Position numbers and translations under genes: made by a program | Shown: piece by piece, positions 1 through 7,484 of the stretch | Layout of the letters: each line of letters starts with the position of its first letter | How positions within the stretch are numbered: position 1 is the first letter of the stretch | DNA from: Nocardioides lianchengensis | GTDB taxonomy: Bacteria > Actinomycetota > Actinomycetes > Propionibacteriales > Nocardioidaceae | DNA: 64,000 bases | Reading direction: 5' to 3' | NCBI RefSeq assembly: GCF_900101465.1 | Contig: NZ_FMZM01000001.1 | Span: forward strand, 248,001-312,000 | The notes under the pieces: generated by a model | Database searches by the model: none | The model's input: only the letters and a program-made list of their open reading frames with translations | Told to the model about the DNA's origin: nothing

Positions 1-507
1 GACGACGTCGGAGAGGATGCCGTTGCTGATGAACGTCTTGGAGCCGTTCAGGACGTAGTGGTCGCCCTTGTCGACGGCCGTGGTCTTGATGCCCTGGAGG
101 TCCGAGCCGGCGCCCGGCTCGGTCATCGCGATGGCCGAGATCAGCTCGCCGCTGACCAGGCCCGGGAGCCAGCGCTGCTTCTGCTCCTCGGTCCCCAGCT
201 GGCTGATGTAGGGGACGATGATGTCGGTGTGGACGGGGAAGCCCAGTCCGCTGGCGCCGACGCGCGAGATCTCCTCGGCGACGACCATGTTGTAGCGGAA
301 GTCCTGGATCCCCGGGCCGCCGTACTCCTCCTCGACGTCGAAGCAGAGCAGCCCCTGCTCGCCGGCCTTGGTCCAGACGGCGCGGTCGACCTGGCCGTCC
401 TTCGCCCACTGCTCGTGGTGAGGCACGACCTCGCGCTCGAGGAAGGCGCGGACGGTGCCGCGGAAGTCCTCGTGCTCCTGCTCGTAGACGGACGGGCGCT
501 CGGGCAT
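1..507 (-). CDS. Acyl-CoA dehydrogenase, N-terminal part (3' end beyond window)
   Basis: FAD-dependent acyl-CoA dehydrogenase, which introduces the alpha-beta double bond in acyl-CoA oxidation. Only the first 169 residues are here; the gene runs off the left edge. The translation opens MPERPSVYEQEHEDFR and shows the family landmarks in order: the helical N-terminal domain, EEYGGPG near residue 60, and the substrate/FAD-binding stretch AMTEPGAGSDLQGIKT followed by LNGSKTFISNG. The ATG at 507 has GGAG upstream. It diverges from the MerR gene at 587 across 79 bp that contain a perfect dyad, so it is probably controlled by that regulator (inference). Chain-length specificity cannot be read from this part. 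Confidence 0.93.
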   Translation of the reverse strand, partial: MPERPSVYEQEHEDFRGTVRAFLEREVVPHHEQWAKDGQVDRAVWTKAGEQGLLCFDVEEEYGGPGIQDFRYNMVVAEEISRVGASGLGFPVHTDIIVPYISQLGTEEQKQRWLPGLVSGELISAIAMTEPGAGSDLQGIKTTAVDKGDHYVLNGSKTFISNGILSDVV

Positions 508-543
508 GGGGGTCTCCTTCGGTGCGGACGTGACGGTCTTACT

Positions 544-562
544 GTGACAGCCATACTGTCAC
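544..562. promoter_or_regulatory. 19-bp perfect dyad operator, copy 1 (probable MerR site)
   Basis: GTGACAG-CCATA-CTGTCAC, a perfect 7-5-7 inverted repeat in the divergent promoter region between the acyl-CoA dehydrogenase and merR. Read towards the dehydrogenase, a TTGAAC hexamer lies one base before the dyad. This resembles the MerR layout, where the operator fills a long (about 19 bp) -35/-10 spacer. An identical half-site pair is found at 5034-5052. Confidence 0.8.
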
Positions 563-586
563 GGTTCAACCGTTAGGGTTCGTTTC

Positions 587-1294
587 GTGACCACCTCGCC
601 GACCGGGCTGCTGACCGTCGACGAGCTGGCCGCCGCGGCCGGCATGACCGTGCGCACGACGCGCTACTACGCCTCGCTCGGCCTGCTGCCGCCGCCCGAG
701 CGGCGCGGTCGGATCGCCTACTACGGTCCGCTGCACGAGGCCTACCTCGAGCTGGTCCGGGCGCTGCAGGACCACGGCTTCACCCTCCAGGCCGTCGAGC
801 GGTACGTCGCGTCGCTGCCCGCGGGCGCCACGGTGGAGGATCTCGCGCTGCAGCGCGCGATGCTGACGTCCTGGACGTCCGAGCCGCCGCGCGAGGTCAC
901 CCGGGCCGGCCTGGAGGAGGAGGCGGGCCGCCGCCTGTCCGCCACTGACCTCGACCTGCTGGTCCGCCTCGGTGCCCTGGAGCGTCAGGGCCGCGGCTAT
1001 CGCGCGCTGCCCAACCTGCGGATCGGGCTGGACCTGCTCGAGCTCGACATCGCGCCCGAGGGCGTGGCCGCCGCGGGGGAGGCGATCGCCCGCCACATGG
1101 ACGCGCTCGCCGAGGAGCTCACCCAGATCCTCCGGGCGGAGGTGCTCGCGCCGTACCGCGAGGGGCACACGCCGGAGGAGGCCGCCCGGCTGGAGCAGAC
1201 CCTGCCGCGGCTGCGGCAGCTGACGCTGGAGGCGCTCGTCGCCCGGTTCCAGGGCGCCGCCAACGCGGTCATCACGAGGTCGCTGGCTCGATGA
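587..1294 (+). CDS. MerR-family transcriptional regulator
   Basis: Transcription factor of 235 aa. A MerR winged helix-turn-helix occupies residues 8-76 (LTVDELAAAAGMTVRTTRYYASLGLLPPP, then RGRIAYYGPLHEAYLELVRALQDHGFTLQAVERYV). The remaining ~150 residues are helical and rich in Glu/Ala/Arg, with no cysteine pattern for metal sensing, so an organic effector such as an acyl-CoA is more likely than a metal (inference). The start is GTG at 587, 25 bp past the dyad at 544-562. It is divergent from an acyl-CoA dehydrogenase. Its 3' end overlaps the convergent acyltransferase gene by 23 bp. A matching dyad before the F420 genes suggests a second target. Confidence 0.9.
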   Translation: MTTSPTGLLTVDELAAAAGMTVRTTRYYASLGLLPPPERRGRIAYYGPLHEAYLELVRALQDHGFTLQAVERYVASLPAGATVEDLALQRAMLTSWTSEPPREVTRAGLEEEAGRRLSATDLDLLVRLGALERQGRGYRALPNLRIGLDLLELDIAPEGVAAAGEAIARHMDALAEELTQILRAEVLAPYREGHTPEEAARLEQTLPRLRQLTLEALVARFQGAANAVITRSLAR

Positions 1295-3455
1295 CCGACG
1301 TCGGGATCTCGATCCCGATCCGCTCCGCCAGGGGTACGGCGAGCTCGGCGGCGTAGACGGTCGAGATGTGGTGCTTGTCGCGCATGGTGATGACGTCGCC
1401 GACGACGGCGGGGCAGCGGTCGTCGGCGCAGAACCAGTCGTCGATCGGGACGAAGCGCGCGGAGGTGCCGCGGGTCGCCTCCCGCATCGCCTCCGTCATC
1501 ATCAGGCTGCGCTCGGCGGGCCGCTCGAGGCAGTCGTCGAGCGTGGCGCCGCGGGCGCCGAGGCAGCTGCCGGCCAGGGTCTGGCGCCGGGGCACGTCGC
1601 CGAGCACGACGACCTCGCCGGCGAGGGGGGTGAGCTCGTCGATCGTCTCGCGGTAGCTCTCGAGCACCGTGTCCCGGGCGGTGAGGTCGTCGGTGCGGAC
1701 CTCGCCGTCGATCGAGAATCCCGGGGGCGCCGACCCGGACAGCACGACCAGGTCGGGGCGGAGGTCGGCGACCTGCTCGCGAGCCCAGTCAGCGAAGTCG
1801 GCGCACTGCTCCCAGTCACCGCTGAGGTCGCGGGCGGCGACGTCCCGCAGGCTCGGGTTGCAGCCCGACTTGACCAGGTAGTAGGTCGTGAAGCCCATCT
1901 CCTCGAAGGCCGGGATCCAGTGCCGTCCGTGGGAGTCGCCCAGCACGACCAGGGTCCGGTCGGCGTCGGGGTCCCCGCGCTGGCACCGCTCGAACGGGGT
2001 CCCGTAGAACTCGCAGCCCCCGAGGTCGGCGCGGTCGGCGTCGAGGTCGAGCAGCCCCGGACGCAGGACCGAGGGGATGTCGGTCCCGTCCTGGGCGGCC
2101 ACCACCGAGGCCTGGACGAGAGCCACCGCCGGCTCCTCGGAGACGGGCTCGTCGCCGGGACCCTCGTCGAGGTCGGCGGAGGTGATGGCGGGCTGGAGCG
2201 TCCCGGAGGGCGCCTCGGCCCAGCGGACCGCCCAGGTGCTGCCCCCGACGACCAGGATGACGGAGAGCGGGTAGAGCACGAGCGCGCGCGGCAGGCGCAG
2301 CACCGGTCGGCGGAACGGCTGCTCGACCAGGCGCCAGCTGGCCAGCGCGACGAGCACGCTGAGCCCGAGCATGGCCAGGGTCTCGCCCAGGCGCAGGTCG
2401 CGTCCCGCGTGCTGGGTCGCGATGACCAGCACCGGCCAGTGCCACAGGTAGAGGGAGTACGACGCGTCGCCCACGAACCGCAGCGGACGGCAGCCCAGGG
2501 CGCGCTGGACCAGGGCCGGTCGCCCGGTCGCCTCCGCGCCCGCGACCAGGACCGCGCCGGTGCCGAGCACCGGGAGCAGGGCGAGCACGCCCGGGTACGG
2601 GTCGGACTCGGTGACGGTGAAGCAGGCGATGACGATGAGGGCCAGACCTGCGCCGGCGAGCAGGTTGCGGGCCCGGTCGGTGAGCAGGTACGCGAAGCGC
2701 GGGGCGGCCAGTGCCAGCAGGGCGCCGACCCCGAACTCCCAGGCCCGCGTGAAGGTCGAGAAGTACGCCGTGTCGGGGCTGGCGGTCGAGGCGTGCGTCG
2801 ACCAGAGCAGGCTGACCGAGGTCATCACCGCGATGCTCAGCCCGATCGCGTGCCTGGTCGTGCCCCGGTCGCCACCCCAGCGACGTCGTACGACGAGGAC
2901 GCAGGCGAGCAGCAGCAGGGGCAGGACGACGTAGAACTGCTCCTCGACCGCGAGGGACCAGTAGTGCTGGAGCGGGGACGGTGGCTGGTCCTGGGCGAAG
3001 TAGTCGGTCTCCTGCGTGGCGAACCGGACGTTGGCGGCGAAGAGGCTCGCCCAGATCCCGTCGGTGGCGGTGTCCCGCACCTCGACGACCCCCAGCCACA
3101 GCCAGGTGGCGAGCAGGGTGCCGAGGGTCGCGACGGTGGCGGCCGGCAGGATCCGGCGGGCCCGGCGGGCGTAGAACGAGGTGAGCGACACGGTGCCCGT
3201 GCGGTCGATCTCGCGCAGCAGCAGGAACGTGATCAGGAAGCCGGACAGGACGAAGAAGACGTCCAGGGTGACGAACCCGCCGGGGTAGGGGCTGAGTCCG
3301 GCGTGGAAGACCATGATGGCCAGCACGGCGAGCGCGCGCATGCCCTGGATGTCGTCGCGGAAGCCGGGCCGGCCGGTGGCCGGCGTCCGCGTCAGGCGGT
3401 GCCGACCGGGGCGTTCGGTCGGGACGCGGACGCGTCCGTCCGGTCGCTGGGGCAC
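1272..3455 (-). CDS. Acyltransferase 3 / SGNH-domain membrane O-acyltransferase (OafA/YrhL type)
   Basis: Integral membrane O-acyltransferase expected to acetylate cell-surface glycans. The N-terminal half is the acyltransferase-3 domain: FRDDIQGMRALAVLAIMVFHAG with the conserved R and H, then FFVLSGFLIT, YARRARRILPAA and SLAVEEQFY, with about ten membrane helices. The C-terminal half is a periplasmic SGNH hydrolase-like domain with GDSHGRHW and a late DKHHIS triad motif. I prefer GTG at 3455 (727 aa) because AAGGA lies 8 nt upstream; an in-frame GTG at 3503 would add 16 residues unlike the family. The 3' end overlaps merR by 23 bp on the opposite strand. The acceptor is unknown. Confidence 0.9.
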   Translation of the reverse strand: MPQRPDGRVRVPTERPGRHRLTRTPATGRPGFRDDIQGMRALAVLAIMVFHAGLSPYPGGFVTLDVFFVLSGFLITFLLLREIDRTGTVSLTSFYARRARRILPAATVATLGTLLATWLWLGVVEVRDTATDGIWASLFAANVRFATQETDYFAQDQPPSPLQHYWSLAVEEQFYVVLPLLLLACVLVVRRRWGGDRGTTRHAIGLSIAVMTSVSLLWSTHASTASPDTAYFSTFTRAWEFGVGALLALAAPRFAYLLTDRARNLLAGAGLALIVIACFTVTESDPYPGVLALLPVLGTGAVLVAGAEATGRPALVQRALGCRPLRFVGDASYSLYLWHWPVLVIATQHAGRDLRLGETLAMLGLSVLVALASWRLVEQPFRRPVLRLPRALVLYPLSVILVVGGSTWAVRWAEAPSGTLQPAITSADLDEGPGDEPVSEEPAVALVQASVVAAQDGTDIPSVLRPGLLDLDADRADLGGCEFYGTPFERCQRGDPDADRTLVVLGDSHGRHWIPAFEEMGFTTYYLVKSGCNPSLRDVAARDLSGDWEQCADFADWAREQVADLRPDLVVLSGSAPPGFSIDGEVRTDDLTARDTVLESYRETIDELTPLAGEVVVLGDVPRRQTLAGSCLGARGATLDDCLERPAERSLMMTEAMREATRGTSARFVPIDDWFCADDRCPAVVGDVITMRDKHHISTVYAAELAVPLAERIGIEIPTSVIEPATS

Positions 3456-3543
3456 GGGGTGGGTCCTTCCGGCGCGGCCAAGATCGTCGGGGACCCTACC
3501 CACTCAGACTGAGAGGACTCCTCACCAGGCCATGACCTCGGTC

Positions 3544-3966
3544 TCAGTCCTCGATGACGTCCAGACCCTGCTCGCGCAGCCGCGCGAGGTTGTCGAGCAT
3601 CCCCGCGAGCACCTCGGGCGGGTGTCCCTCCCAGTCCTCGACCTCGCCGACCACCCGCAGCGCGGACCGGGTGCGGTAGGAGCGGGTGGGGTTGCCGGGG
3701 AACTTCTTGTCCGTGACGTTCGGGTCGTCCTCGAATGGACCCTGCGGCTCCACGACGTAGACGTGACCGCGCTCGTCGAGCCCGGCGAGCGCGGTGGCCA
3801 GCTCGGCTCCCCAGACCGCGGTCTCGACGATCGAGGTGAAGTAGACGTGGTTCATCACCCGGTCGGCCTGAAAGTTCGACCCGAAGCCCGCGACCAGGTC
3901 GTCGCCGACCGCGAGCGTCGCCCTGGTCCCGTGGAAGAACGGCCCGGGGTCGTCGGGCGGGTTCAG
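3544..3966 (-). CDS. arr: NAD(+)-rifampin ADP-ribosyltransferase (Arr), apparent CTG start
   Basis: Small cytosolic enzyme (140 aa) that inactivates rifamycins by ADP-ribosylation. It closely resembles mycobacterial Arr from memory: FFHGTRATLAVGDDL with the NAD-binding His at residue 12, SNFQADRVMNHVYFT, AVWGAELA, EDDPNVTDKKFPGNPTRSYRT and GHPPEVLAGM. No ATG, GTG or TTG lies upstream of the HGT motif within a plausible distance in this frame. The best start is CTG at 3966, overlapping the TGA stop of the LLM oxidoreductase (CTGA), with AAGGAG 8 nt before it. That implies translational coupling. The first in-frame ATG lies beyond the HGT motif and would remove it. Function is confident; the start is inferred. 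Confidence 0.88.
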   Translation of the reverse strand: MNPPDDPGPFFHGTRATLAVGDDLVAGFGSNFQADRVMNHVYFTSIVETAVWGAELATALAGLDERGHVYVVEPQGPFEDDPNVTDKKFPGNPTRSYRTRSALRVVGEVEDWEGHPPEVLAGMLDNLARLREQGLDVIED

Positions 3967-5000
3967 GAGACCAGCTCCTTGACCTCCGCGATGGTGGCGG
4001 CGGGGTCGGCGGTGGCCGGCACGATCGACAGGTTGGTCACCCCGGCCTCGCGGAACGCGGCGATGCGCTCGGCGACGTACGACCTCGGGCCGACCAGGTT
4101 GCCGGCCTCGAGCCACTCGAGCGGCACCTTGGCCTCGGCGTCCCGCTTGTTCCCGCCGAGGTAGAGGTCCTGGATCTCCTGCGCCTCCTTCTCGTAGCCG
4201 TACTGGCAGGCCAGGTCGAAGTAGAAGTTCTTGCCGCGCGCGCCCATGCCGCCCACGTAGAGGGCGTAGAGCGGACGGGCGAAGTCGAGCATCGCCTTGG
4301 TCTCCGGACCCTCGCCGATCGCCACCATGGCGTTGGCGCTGATCTCGAGCGGGCCGAGGTCGGCGGAGCGCTTGGCGGTGCCGCGGGCCAGCGCCTCGCC
4401 CCACACGTCGGCGGCCTTGCCGGGGTGGAAGAGGTGCGGGAGCCAGCCGTCGGCGATCTCGGCGGTCATCTCGACGTTCTTGTCGCCCAGGGCGGCCACC
4501 CAGATCGGGACGTCGGCGCGCTCGGGCCGGGTCAGCAGCTTCAGCGGCTTGCCGAGGCCGAGACCCTGGTCGCTCGGGAGCGGGAGGGTGAAGTTGCGGC
4601 CCTCGTGCACCAGCGTCTCGCGGCGCAGGCCGGCGCGCAGGATCTCGATGACCTCGCGGGTGCGACCGAGCGGGCGCTCGTAGGGCATCCCGTGGAAGCC
4701 CTCGATGACCTGCGGCCCGGAGGCGCCGAGACCGATCACGGCGCGGCCGCCGGAGACGTTGTCGAGGCCGGCGGCGGTCTGCAGCAGTGCGCCCGGCGTC
4801 CGCGAAAAGACGTTGAGGATGCCGGCGGCGATCTCGACCGTCTCGGTCTTCGCAGCGAGGTAGCCCATCAGCGTGGGGGAGTCGAAGCCGTACGCCTCGG
4901 CCACCCAGACCATGTCGAGGCCGGCCTTCTCCCAGGTGGCGATCTGGTCGGCGGACTCGCGGGGGTTGCCGGCGTACATCAGAGCGGTCGAGAGCTTCAT
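3963..5000 (-). CDS. LLM-class F420-dependent oxidoreductase
   Basis: Luciferase-like flavin/F420 oxidoreductase of 345 aa with a TIM-barrel fold. The sequence begins MKLSTALMYAGNPRESADQIATWEKAGLDMVWVAEAYGFDSPTLMGYLAAKTETVEIAAGI and continues with GGRAVIGLGASGPQVIEGFHG and ERADVPIWVAALGDKNVEMTAEIADGWLP, typical of the actinobacterial F420-dependent group. The substrate is unknown. It is divergent from an F420:NADPH oxidoreductase at 5113, a plausible source of its reduced cofactor. The dyad at 5034-5052 lies 33 bp before its ATG. Its last codons carry the ribosome-binding site for arr. Confidence 0.92.
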   Translation of the reverse strand: MKLSTALMYAGNPRESADQIATWEKAGLDMVWVAEAYGFDSPTLMGYLAAKTETVEIAAGILNVFSRTPGALLQTAAGLDNVSGGRAVIGLGASGPQVIEGFHGMPYERPLGRTREVIEILRAGLRRETLVHEGRNFTLPLPSDQGLGLGKPLKLLTRPERADVPIWVAALGDKNVEMTAEIADGWLPHLFHPGKAADVWGEALARGTAKRSADLGPLEISANAMVAIGEGPETKAMLDFARPLYALYVGGMGARGKNFYFDLACQYGYEKEAQEIQDLYLGGNKRDAEAKVPLEWLEAGNLVGPRSYVAERIAAFREAGVTNLSIVPATADPAATIAEVKELVS

Positions 5001-5033
5001 GGCGTTGCCTTCGTGGTCGGTGTGACATTCATC

Positions 5034-5052
5034 GTGACAGCGTTGCTGTCAC
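5034..5052. promoter_or_regulatory. 19-bp perfect dyad operator, copy 2
   Basis: GTGACAG-CGTTG-CTGTCAC, with the same half-sites and spacing as the dyad at 544-562 but a different 5-bp centre. It lies between the divergent LLM oxidoreductase and F420:NADPH oxidoreductase genes. Conservation of both arms with an unconserved centre is what a dimeric regulator site looks like. The MerR protein encoded at 587-1294 is the obvious candidate (inference). Confidence 0.78.
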
Positions 5053-5112
5053 GTTAACAGTGCCATGATCCGAGGGGGTCGGACGACCCCGAGACGAGTG
5101 GAGGAGAACACG

Positions 5113-5799
5113 TTGACGACGTACCGCATCGCCGTGATCGGTGGCACCGGACCGCAGGGCAAGGGGCTGGGCTACCGGTTCGCCAAGCACGGGCATGAGG
5201 TCATCCTGGGCTCACGGGCCGCCGAGAAGGCCGAGCCGGTGGCGGCCGAGGTGACCGAGCGACTGGCGGGCGTGTCCGGCGCGGGCACCGTCACCGGTCT
5301 GGCCAACGCCGACGCGGTCGCGGCAGCCGACGTCGTCCTCCTCGCGGTGCCGTACGACGGCCACGACGAGCTGGTCGCCACGCTGCCGCTGGCCGGCAAG
5401 ACGGTGATCTCCTGCGTGAACCCACTGGCCTTCGACAAGCGCGGCGCCCACGGCCGGGTCGTCGACGGCGGCGAGGGGTCGGCGGCCGAGTCGGCCCAGC
5501 GGATCGCGCCCGAGGCGACCGTGGTGGGCGCCTTCCACAACGTCTCCGCGGTGCTGCTGTGGGGCGACGAGGACTACCTCGACGAGGACGTCCTCGTCGT
5601 CGGCGACGTGGTCGAGGCCAAGCAGGTCGCGATGGAGCTGGCCGCGTCGGTCACGAGCCGGGTCGGCATCGACGCCGGCAAGCTGCGCCTGGCCCGCCAG
5701 TTGGAGCCGTTCACCGCGGTGCTGATCTCGATCAACCGCAAGTACAAGGTGCACTCCGGCATCCGGGTCTCCGGGCTGGGGCACGCGGCGACCGAGTGA
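5113..5799 (+). CDS. npdG: NADPH-dependent F420 reductase (F420:NADP oxidoreductase)
   Basis: Interconverts NADPH and F420H2. The 228-aa protein starts MTTYRIAVIGGTGPQGKGLGYRFAKHGHEVILGSR, a Rossmann dinucleotide-binding fold with the GGTGPQG loop typical of NpdG/Fno. Further family segments are VLLAVPYDGHDEL, VISCVNPL and VVGAFHNVSAVLL. The start is TTG at 5113 because GGAGGAG precedes it; an upstream ATG at 5065 would add an unrelated Arg-rich leader and sit only 12 bp from the operator. It is divergent from the LLM oxidoreductase, which probably consumes the F420H2 it makes, and convergent with the YbaK-type gene 3 bp away. Confidence 0.92.
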   Translation: MTTYRIAVIGGTGPQGKGLGYRFAKHGHEVILGSRAAEKAEPVAAEVTERLAGVSGAGTVTGLANADAVAAADVVLLAVPYDGHDELVATLPLAGKTVISCVNPLAFDKRGAHGRVVDGGEGSAAESAQRIAPEATVVGAFHNVSAVLLWGDEDYLDEDVLVVGDVVEAKQVAMELAASVTSRVGIDAGKLRLARQLEPFTAVLISINRKYKVHSGIRVSGLGHAATE

Positions 5800-5802
5800 C
5801 CC

Positions 5803-6354
5803 TCACGCGACGGTCAGGCCCAGCCCCTCGATGACCTCGGCGCCCGGCAGCTCGCCGACCAGTCGGCCGGGGACCAGCAGCTTGCTGCGTCGTACGCCGG
5901 AGCCGAGCACCGCGACGTCGACGTCGAGGACCCGGCTGTCGACCAGCACCCGCCAGGCCGGGGGCAGGCCGACCGGCGTGATGCCGCCGTACTCCATCGA
6001 GGACTCCTCGACCGCGCGGTCCATCGACAGGAACGAGCACTTGCGAACGTCGAGGGTGCGCTTGACCAGGGCGTTCACGTCGGCGCGGGTGTCGGCCCGG
6101 ACCACGCAGGCGGCGACCCGCTCCTCGCCGTCGCGCTTGCCGGAGACGACGACGCAGTTGGCGCCGGTGTCGAGCGGGAGGTCGTAGGCCGCGCTCATCG
6201 CCGCGGTGTCGGCGAGGTCCGGGTCGATCGCCACCACGGCGATCTCGCCGGCGTACGGCCAGGTCGCGAGCGCGGCGACCACGGTCGGGCCGAGCAGGTC
6301 GGGGTGGTCGAGCACGGGCAGCGGGTCCAGCCCGCCGAGCGTGGGGAGGGTCAT
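5803..6354 (-). CDS. YbaK/EbsC-family aminoacyl-tRNA deacylase
   Basis: Trans-editing protein of 183 aa predicted to hydrolyse mischarged aminoacyl-tRNA (Cys- or Ala-tRNAPro types). The YbaK/ProX fold is seen in TGANCVVVSGKRDGEERVAACVVRADTRADVNALVKRTLDVRKCSFL and the glycine-rich SMEYGGITPVGLPPAWRVLVDSRV, then VLGSGVRRSKLLVPG. The ATG at 6354 gives MTLPTLGG; an ATG six codons earlier is possible. The conserved editing Lys cannot be assigned with certainty. It stands alone, convergent with npdG and divergent from the glycerophosphodiesterase at 6432. Confidence 0.85.
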   Translation of the reverse strand: MTLPTLGGLDPLPVLDHPDLLGPTVVAALATWPYAGEIAVVAIDPDLADTAAMSAAYDLPLDTGANCVVVSGKRDGEERVAACVVRADTRADVNALVKRTLDVRKCSFLSMDRAVEESSMEYGGITPVGLPPAWRVLVDSRVLDVDVAVLGSGVRRSKLLVPGRLVGELPGAEVIEGLGLTVA

Positions 6355-6431
6355 GGGCCCATCATGTGGCATTCACCTGACGGCCACGCGCGGGCCGTCG
6401 CTGGGACGTGATGGCATGCGATCCATGACGT

Positions 6432-7436
6432 GTGAGCGTCCTGACCACCGGTCCTCCCAGCCGGCTGCGCACCGCCAGCCTCGTCGTGACCCCCGCGGTG
6501 GTCGCCCACCGGGGGGCCAGCGGCTACCGCCCCGAGCACACCCTCGACGCCTACCGGACGGCGATCCGGCTGGGCGCCGACGCCATCGAGCTCGACGTGG
6601 TCCCGACCGCGGACGGCGTGCTCCTGGCCCGTCACGAGAACGAGCTCAGCCTGACCACCGACGTGGCCGCCCACCCGGAGCTCGCCGACCGGCGCACCAC
6701 CAAGGTGGTCGACGGCGAGACGATGACCGGCTGGTTCGCCGAGGACCTGACCCTGGCCGAGGTGAAGACGCTCGCCGCCCGCGAGCGGCGCCCCGGGCTG
6801 CGCCCCGGCAACACCGTCCACGACGGCCGCGAGGGCGTGCCGACGCTCAACGAGGTGCTGGCCATGGTCGGCGCCGAGTCGGTACGACGGGGCCGCGCGG
6901 TCGGCGTCCTGGTCGAGCTGAAGTCCCCGCCGTACTTCGACGCGCTCGGGCTGTCCCTGGACGAGCCGCTCCTGGCCGACCTGCGCCGGCACGGCCTCGA
7001 CCACGCCCGCTCGCGGGTGACCCTGATGTCCTTCGACGGGGCGGTGCTGCGCCGCCTGGCCCGCCGCACGCTGGTGCCGCTGGTGCAGCTGCTCGACGTC
7101 GGCGACCCGGTCGACGGCCCCGCGCTGGACGCGATCGAGGAGTACGCCGACGCGATCGGCGTGCACCAGGACCTGGTCCTGCCCCGCACCGCCGACGGCG
7201 CCCTGGACGAGCCGACCCGGCTGGTCCGCGACGCGCACCGGCGCTGGCTCGACGTCTACGTCTGGACGCTGCGCGCGGAGAACCACTACCTGCCGACCGA
7301 GCACCGCGTCGGCGACGACCCGGCCGGGCTCGGCGACCTGCGCGGGCTGGCCGACGCGTTCCTGGACGCGGGCGTCGACGGGCTGATCACCGACCACCCC
7401 GACCTGGCGATCCGTGCGGTGGTCGCCGCCGCCTAG
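6432..7436 (+). CDS. Glycerophosphodiester phosphodiesterase 1 (cytosolic-looking)
   Basis: GDPD-family TIM-barrel hydrolase of 334 aa that releases glycerol-3-phosphate from glycerophosphodiesters. The catalytic signature is clear: VVAHRGASGYRPEHTLDAYR (His, Arg, Glu), AIELDVVPTADGVLLARHE (Glu, Asp, His) and the closing GVDGLITDHPDLA. There is no convincing signal peptide. The start is GTG at 6432. It is 48 bp before a second GDPD gene with which it shares long near-identical segments (HRGASGYRPEHTL, RRTTKVVDG, GWF.EDFTLAE), so the pair is a tandem duplication. Only the second copy appears exported. Confidence 0.9.
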   Translation: MSVLTTGPPSRLRTASLVVTPAVVAHRGASGYRPEHTLDAYRTAIRLGADAIELDVVPTADGVLLARHENELSLTTDVAAHPELADRRTTKVVDGETMTGWFAEDLTLAEVKTLAARERRPGLRPGNTVHDGREGVPTLNEVLAMVGAESVRRGRAVGVLVELKSPPYFDALGLSLDEPLLADLRRHGLDHARSRVTLMSFDGAVLRRLARRTLVPLVQLLDVGDPVDGPALDAIEEYADAIGVHQDLVLPRTADGALDEPTRLVRDAHRRWLDVYVWTLRAENHYLPTEHRVGDDPAGLGDLRGLADAFLDAGVDGLITDHPDLAIRAVVAAA

Positions 7437-7484
7437 TCGGTGCCCGTTCACCCCGTACACACCGAGCGCGGCTGGGATCGGTGC

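Noticed and set aside
1368-3512. Long open frame (714 codons) on the plus strand opposite the acyltransferase
   Set aside because: It is antisense to a convincing membrane protein, has low-complexity Gln/Glu/Arg/Gly composition, and arises from GC-rich codon bias. The same applies to the long antisense frames at 6351-8585, 19026-20960, 36935-40663 and 51174-53873.
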